In this document: piece after piece, positions 61,820-64,000 of the stretch
Numbering within the stretch: position 1 is the stretch's first letter
How the letters are laid out: each line of letters starts with the position of its first letter
Translations under genes and position numbers: made by a program
Assembly (NCBI RefSeq): GCF_002105755.1
Contig: NZ_CP020821.1
Location: forward strand, 4,216,001 to 4,280,000
Origin: Mycobacterium colombiense CECT 3035
GTDB lineage: Bacteria > Actinomycetota > Actinomycetes > Mycobacteriales > Mycobacteriaceae
Reading direction: 5' to 3'
DNA: 64,000 nucleotides
Notes under the pieces: generated by a model
Seen by the model: the letters and a program-made list of their open reading frames with translations, nothing else
Told to the model about the DNA's origin: nothing
Database searches by the model: none

Positions 61820-62656
61820 CTAGCGCGCCAAAAATTCGAGCAGGGCAGCGTTGAATTCGCTGGGATGGCTGATGTGGCAGCCGTGGGGCCCGTCGGCGAT
61901 GATCCGCAGTTCGCTGCCGGGGATCGCCTCGTGCGTGCGCCGGGCCGAACCGTCGAGCGGCACGGATTCGTCACCGTCGCCGTGGATGATCAGGGCCGGC
62001 ACCGAGACCCGGGTTAGGTCGGCACGGAAGTCGGTGTTGGACCATGCGGCCATGCAGGCCAGCGAAGCTTCCTTACTCGCCTGCCTGCACAGCGCGAGCG
62101 CACCGGCGCGGGTGGCGGGGCTCACTCTCAATTGCCCGTTGGCGGAGAAGAATTCGGTCATCTGCTGGTCGTAGAAGGCATCGAGGTCTTTGACTAACTC
62201 GGCGGTCGCCCGGGCCGCGTCCTTCATGGTGAGCGGGCCGTCCGGATTGTCGGTCGTCTGGAGCAGGTACGGCGTCACCGAGGAGGCGAACACCACGCTG
62301 CGCACCCGATCCGCGCCGTAGGCCGACAGGTAACGGGCGATCTCGCCGCCGCCCATGGACGAGCCGACGAGCGTGGCGTCGTGCAGGTCAAGGGCCTCGA
62401 TCAGGGCGTGCAGATCCTCGGTGAGGCTTTCGTAGGTGTAGCCGGTGGGGGGCTTGTCGCTGCGCCCGAAACCGCGCCGGTCGTACGCGACGACGCGATA
62501 GCCGGCCGCGCGCAGGGCGCGGATTTGCGCCGACCACGTCCGGGCCGACAGCGGCCACGGGTGCATGAGCAATACCGGTCTCCCCGCACCGCCGGTGTCG
62601 TCGACGTGCAGGCGGGTGTCCTTGAAGATGCCGTGGTGTGCGATCACATCGGGCAT
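61820..62656 (-). CDS. Alpha/beta hydrolase (non-heme chloroperoxidase/esterase-like)
   Basis: 278 residues from ATG 62656 (GGGAGG upstream). Oxyanion region LLMHPWPLSARTW, nucleophile Ser in VGSSMGGGE, acid in IIHGDGDESVP and His in PHGCHISHPSEF; the cap region is short. Resembles bacterial arylesterase/chloroperoxidase-like hydrolases. Exact activity unknown. Confidence 0.88.
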   Translation of the reverse strand: MPDVIAHHGIFKDTRLHVDDTGGAGRPVLLMHPWPLSARTWSAQIRALRAAGYRVVAYDRRGFGRSDKPPTGYTYESLTEDLHALIEALDLHDATLVGSSMGGGEIARYLSAYGADRVRSVVFASSVTPYLLQTTDNPDGPLTMKDAARATAELVKDLDAFYDQQMTEFFSANGQLRVSPATRAGALALCRQASKEASLACMAAWSNTDFRADLTRVSVPALIIHGDGDESVPLDGSARRTHEAIPGSELRIIADGPHGCHISHPSEFNAALLEFLAR

Positions 62657-62804
62657 GCGATGGCCTCCCGGGAGGTCGGGGTCAAATCGTTCTCCGCCTA
62701 CTACCCGCGACGCTCGTGGACAAACCGTGTTGTGCATTGGCCGGATGGCCGGGGCGTGGACGCCCAGCGCTATTGTTAGCAGCCGAAACCAAGGAGAGAC
62801 CTCA

Positions 62805-63260
62805 ATGCGCACCTTCGAATCAGTTACCGAACTTGCCGCGGCCGCGGGCGAAACCCTCGGGCACAGCGACTGGGTCACCGTCACCCAGGAAGACGTCAAC
62901 CTGTTCGCCGATGCGACCGGTGATCACCAGTGGATCCACGTCGATCCGGAGCGGGCCGCCTCGGGTCCGTTCGGCACGACCATCGCCCACGGTTTCATGA
63001 CCCTGGCGTTGCTGCCGCGGCTGCAGCACCAGATCTACACCGTCAACGGCATCAAGCTCGCAATCAACTACGGCCTCAACAAGGTTCGCTTCCCCGCGCC
63101 GGTCCCGGTCGGCTCTCGGGTGCGTGCCCAGAGTTCGTTGGTCAGCGTCGACGACGTGGGCAACGGTGCCGTGCAGGCGACGATCTCGACCACCGTCGAG
63201 ATCGACGGTTCGGCCAAGCCGGCGTGTGTGGCCGAAAGCGTGGTTCGTTTCGTCGCCTGA
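62805..63260 (+). CDS. htdZ: R-specific enoyl-CoA hydratase HtdZ (Rv0130-like)
   Basis: 151 residues, the length of Rv0130. MaoC-like hot-dog fold with the hydratase-2 motif FADATGDHQWIHVDPERA (catalytic Asp and His) and GPFGTTIAHGFMTLALLP. Adds water to trans-2-enoyl-CoA giving (3R)-hydroxyacyl-CoA. ATG 62805 after AAGGAGAG. In M. tuberculosis it neighbours fbpC directly; here ~9 kb intervenes. Confidence 0.93.
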   Translation: MRTFESVTELAAAAGETLGHSDWVTVTQEDVNLFADATGDHQWIHVDPERAASGPFGTTIAHGFMTLALLPRLQHQIYTVNGIKLAINYGLNKVRFPAPVPVGSRVRAQSSLVSVDDVGNGAVQATISTTVEIDGSAKPACVAESVVRFVA

Positions 63261-63270
63261 CGCCTAGCCC

Positions 63271-64000
63271 CTAGAACTCGGCGACCGCGTGCTCCAGCCG
63301 CTCGGCCAGACGCGCTTGGGCTTCGGCGCGCCGGGTCGGGATATGGGCCGACGGGAAAGGCGTTGTCACCGGCTCGTATTCACGCAGGGTGCGGCGGGCG
63401 ACCGTCATCTTGTGCAGCTCGGTGGCGCCGTCGGCGATGCCCAGCGACTCCGCGGCCACCAGCATCTTGACGAACGGCATCTCGTCGGAGACGCCGAGCG
63501 CGCCGTGCAGATGCAGGGCGCGCTGCGCGACGTCGTGCAGCACCTGGGGCATCGCGACTTTCACGGCCGCGATGTCGCGGCGCACCTTCTGATAGTCGTC
63601 GTGTTTGTCGATCAACCAGGCGGTGCGCAGCACCAACAGCCGGAACTGCTCGATCTGAATCCAGCTGTCGGCGATCTTCTCCTGCGTCATCTGGAAGTCG
63701 GACAGGTGGCCGTGCCTGGTCTTGCGTGACACGGCGCGTTCGCACATCATGTCAAAGGCCTTGCGCGCCAGGGCGATCGTGCGCATCGCATGGTGGACGC
63801 GGCCACCGCCGAGGCGGGTCTGCGCGATCATGAACGCCGCACCCTCGCCGCCGAGCACATGATCGGCCGGCACTCGGACGTCGTTGTAGCGGACGTACCC
63901 ATGCGAACCGTGCTTCGACTCGCCCCCCACCCCGACGTTGCGGATGATCTCGATCCCCGGCGTCTCGCCCGGAACGATGAAAAGCGACATCTTCTCGTAC
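63271..64000 (-). CDS. fadE1: Acyl-CoA dehydrogenase FadE1, 3' part only (start beyond window)
   Basis: The last 242 residues of an acyl-CoA dehydrogenase; the N-terminus lies past the right edge. Visible: IVPGETPGIEI, GHGYVRYNDVRVPADHVLGGEGAAF, the C-terminal helical domain with MTQEKIADSWIQIEQFRLLVLRTAWLIDK and HLHGALGVSDEMPF (FAD/acyl-CoA contacts). Named by synteny with Rv0131c next to htdZ; converges on htdZ with a 10-bp gap. Confidence 0.88.
   Translation of the reverse strand, partial: YEKMSLFIVPGETPGIEIIRNVGVGGESKHGSHGYVRYNDVRVPADHVLGGEGAAFMIAQTRLGGGRVHHAMRTIALARKAFDMMCERAVSRKTRHGHLSDFQMTQEKIADSWIQIEQFRLLVLRTAWLIDKHDDYQKVRRDIAAVKVAMPQVLHDVAQRALHLHGALGVSDEMPFVKMLVAAESLGIADGATELHKMTVARRTLREYEPVTTPFPSAHIPTRRAEAQARLAERLEHAVAEF

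Overview
This window comes from a high-GC actinobacterium, almost certainly a slow-growing nontuberculous Mycobacterium (M. avium-complex-like). The reasons are the gene order ldtA-oxyS-oxcA-fadD7-fusA2-(F420 oxidoreductase)-pepA-treS-mak-fbpC-htdZ-fadE1, which I recognise as the Rv0116c-Rv0131c segment of M. tuberculosis, plus MmpS/MmpL proteins and a MIRU-type tandem repeat between treS and mak. Assignments rest on reading motifs and remembered family features. No database search was possible.

Layout. (1) 0-6 kb: a 5'-truncated acyl-CoA synthetase and a very large CtpI/CtpH-type P-ATPase, both frameshifted. (2) 6-9 kb: an ECF sigma factor with a SnoaL-like tail, divergent from an SDR and a DUF899 protein. 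(3) 9.3-27.4 kb: a large accessory catabolic region. A minus-strand arm (NDMA-type alcohol dehydrogenase, two acyl-CoA ligases, SDR, GntR regulator, SMP-30-like beta-propeller) diverges from a plus-strand arm (SDR, Rieske oxygenase, Baeyer-Villiger-type monooxygenase, SDR, CaiB CoA-transferase, TPP-dependent lyase, aldehyde dehydrogenase). Two similar TTGTCCGGACAA-type sites lie in or beside the divergent promoter. (4) 27.6-34.7 kb: an Rv0111-like acyltransferase, a methyltransferase, an M-box Mg2+ riboswitch leader with a small protein and an Nramp-like transporter whose metal site is not canonical, a quinone reductase and a lipoprotein. (5) 34.7-38.3 kb: carboxylic acid reductase. (6) 38.4-53.4 kb: the conserved ldtA-to-fbpC core, with trehalose/maltose-1-phosphate genes. 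(7) 53.6-62.7 kb: an accessory block that separates fbpC from htdZ. It holds a MarR-controlled ABC exporter, a phosphodiesterase, an mmpS-mmpL pair, and a divergent operon of a CsoR-family repressor (CstR-like ligand set), a one-cysteine DsbA-like protein and a DUF302 protein, with two identical-arm operators in the shared promoter. (8) htdZ and the 3' part of fadE1.

Five genes (acyl-CoA synthetase, ctpI, aldehyde dehydrogenase, oxcA, ABC permease) are each broken by one missing base, each in a G/C run. This pattern looks more like a sequencing or assembly artefact than gene decay. The most interesting signals are the M-box/Nramp locus, the twin-operator CsoR-family/DsbA/DUF302/MmpSL locus, and the GntR-controlled catabolic region.
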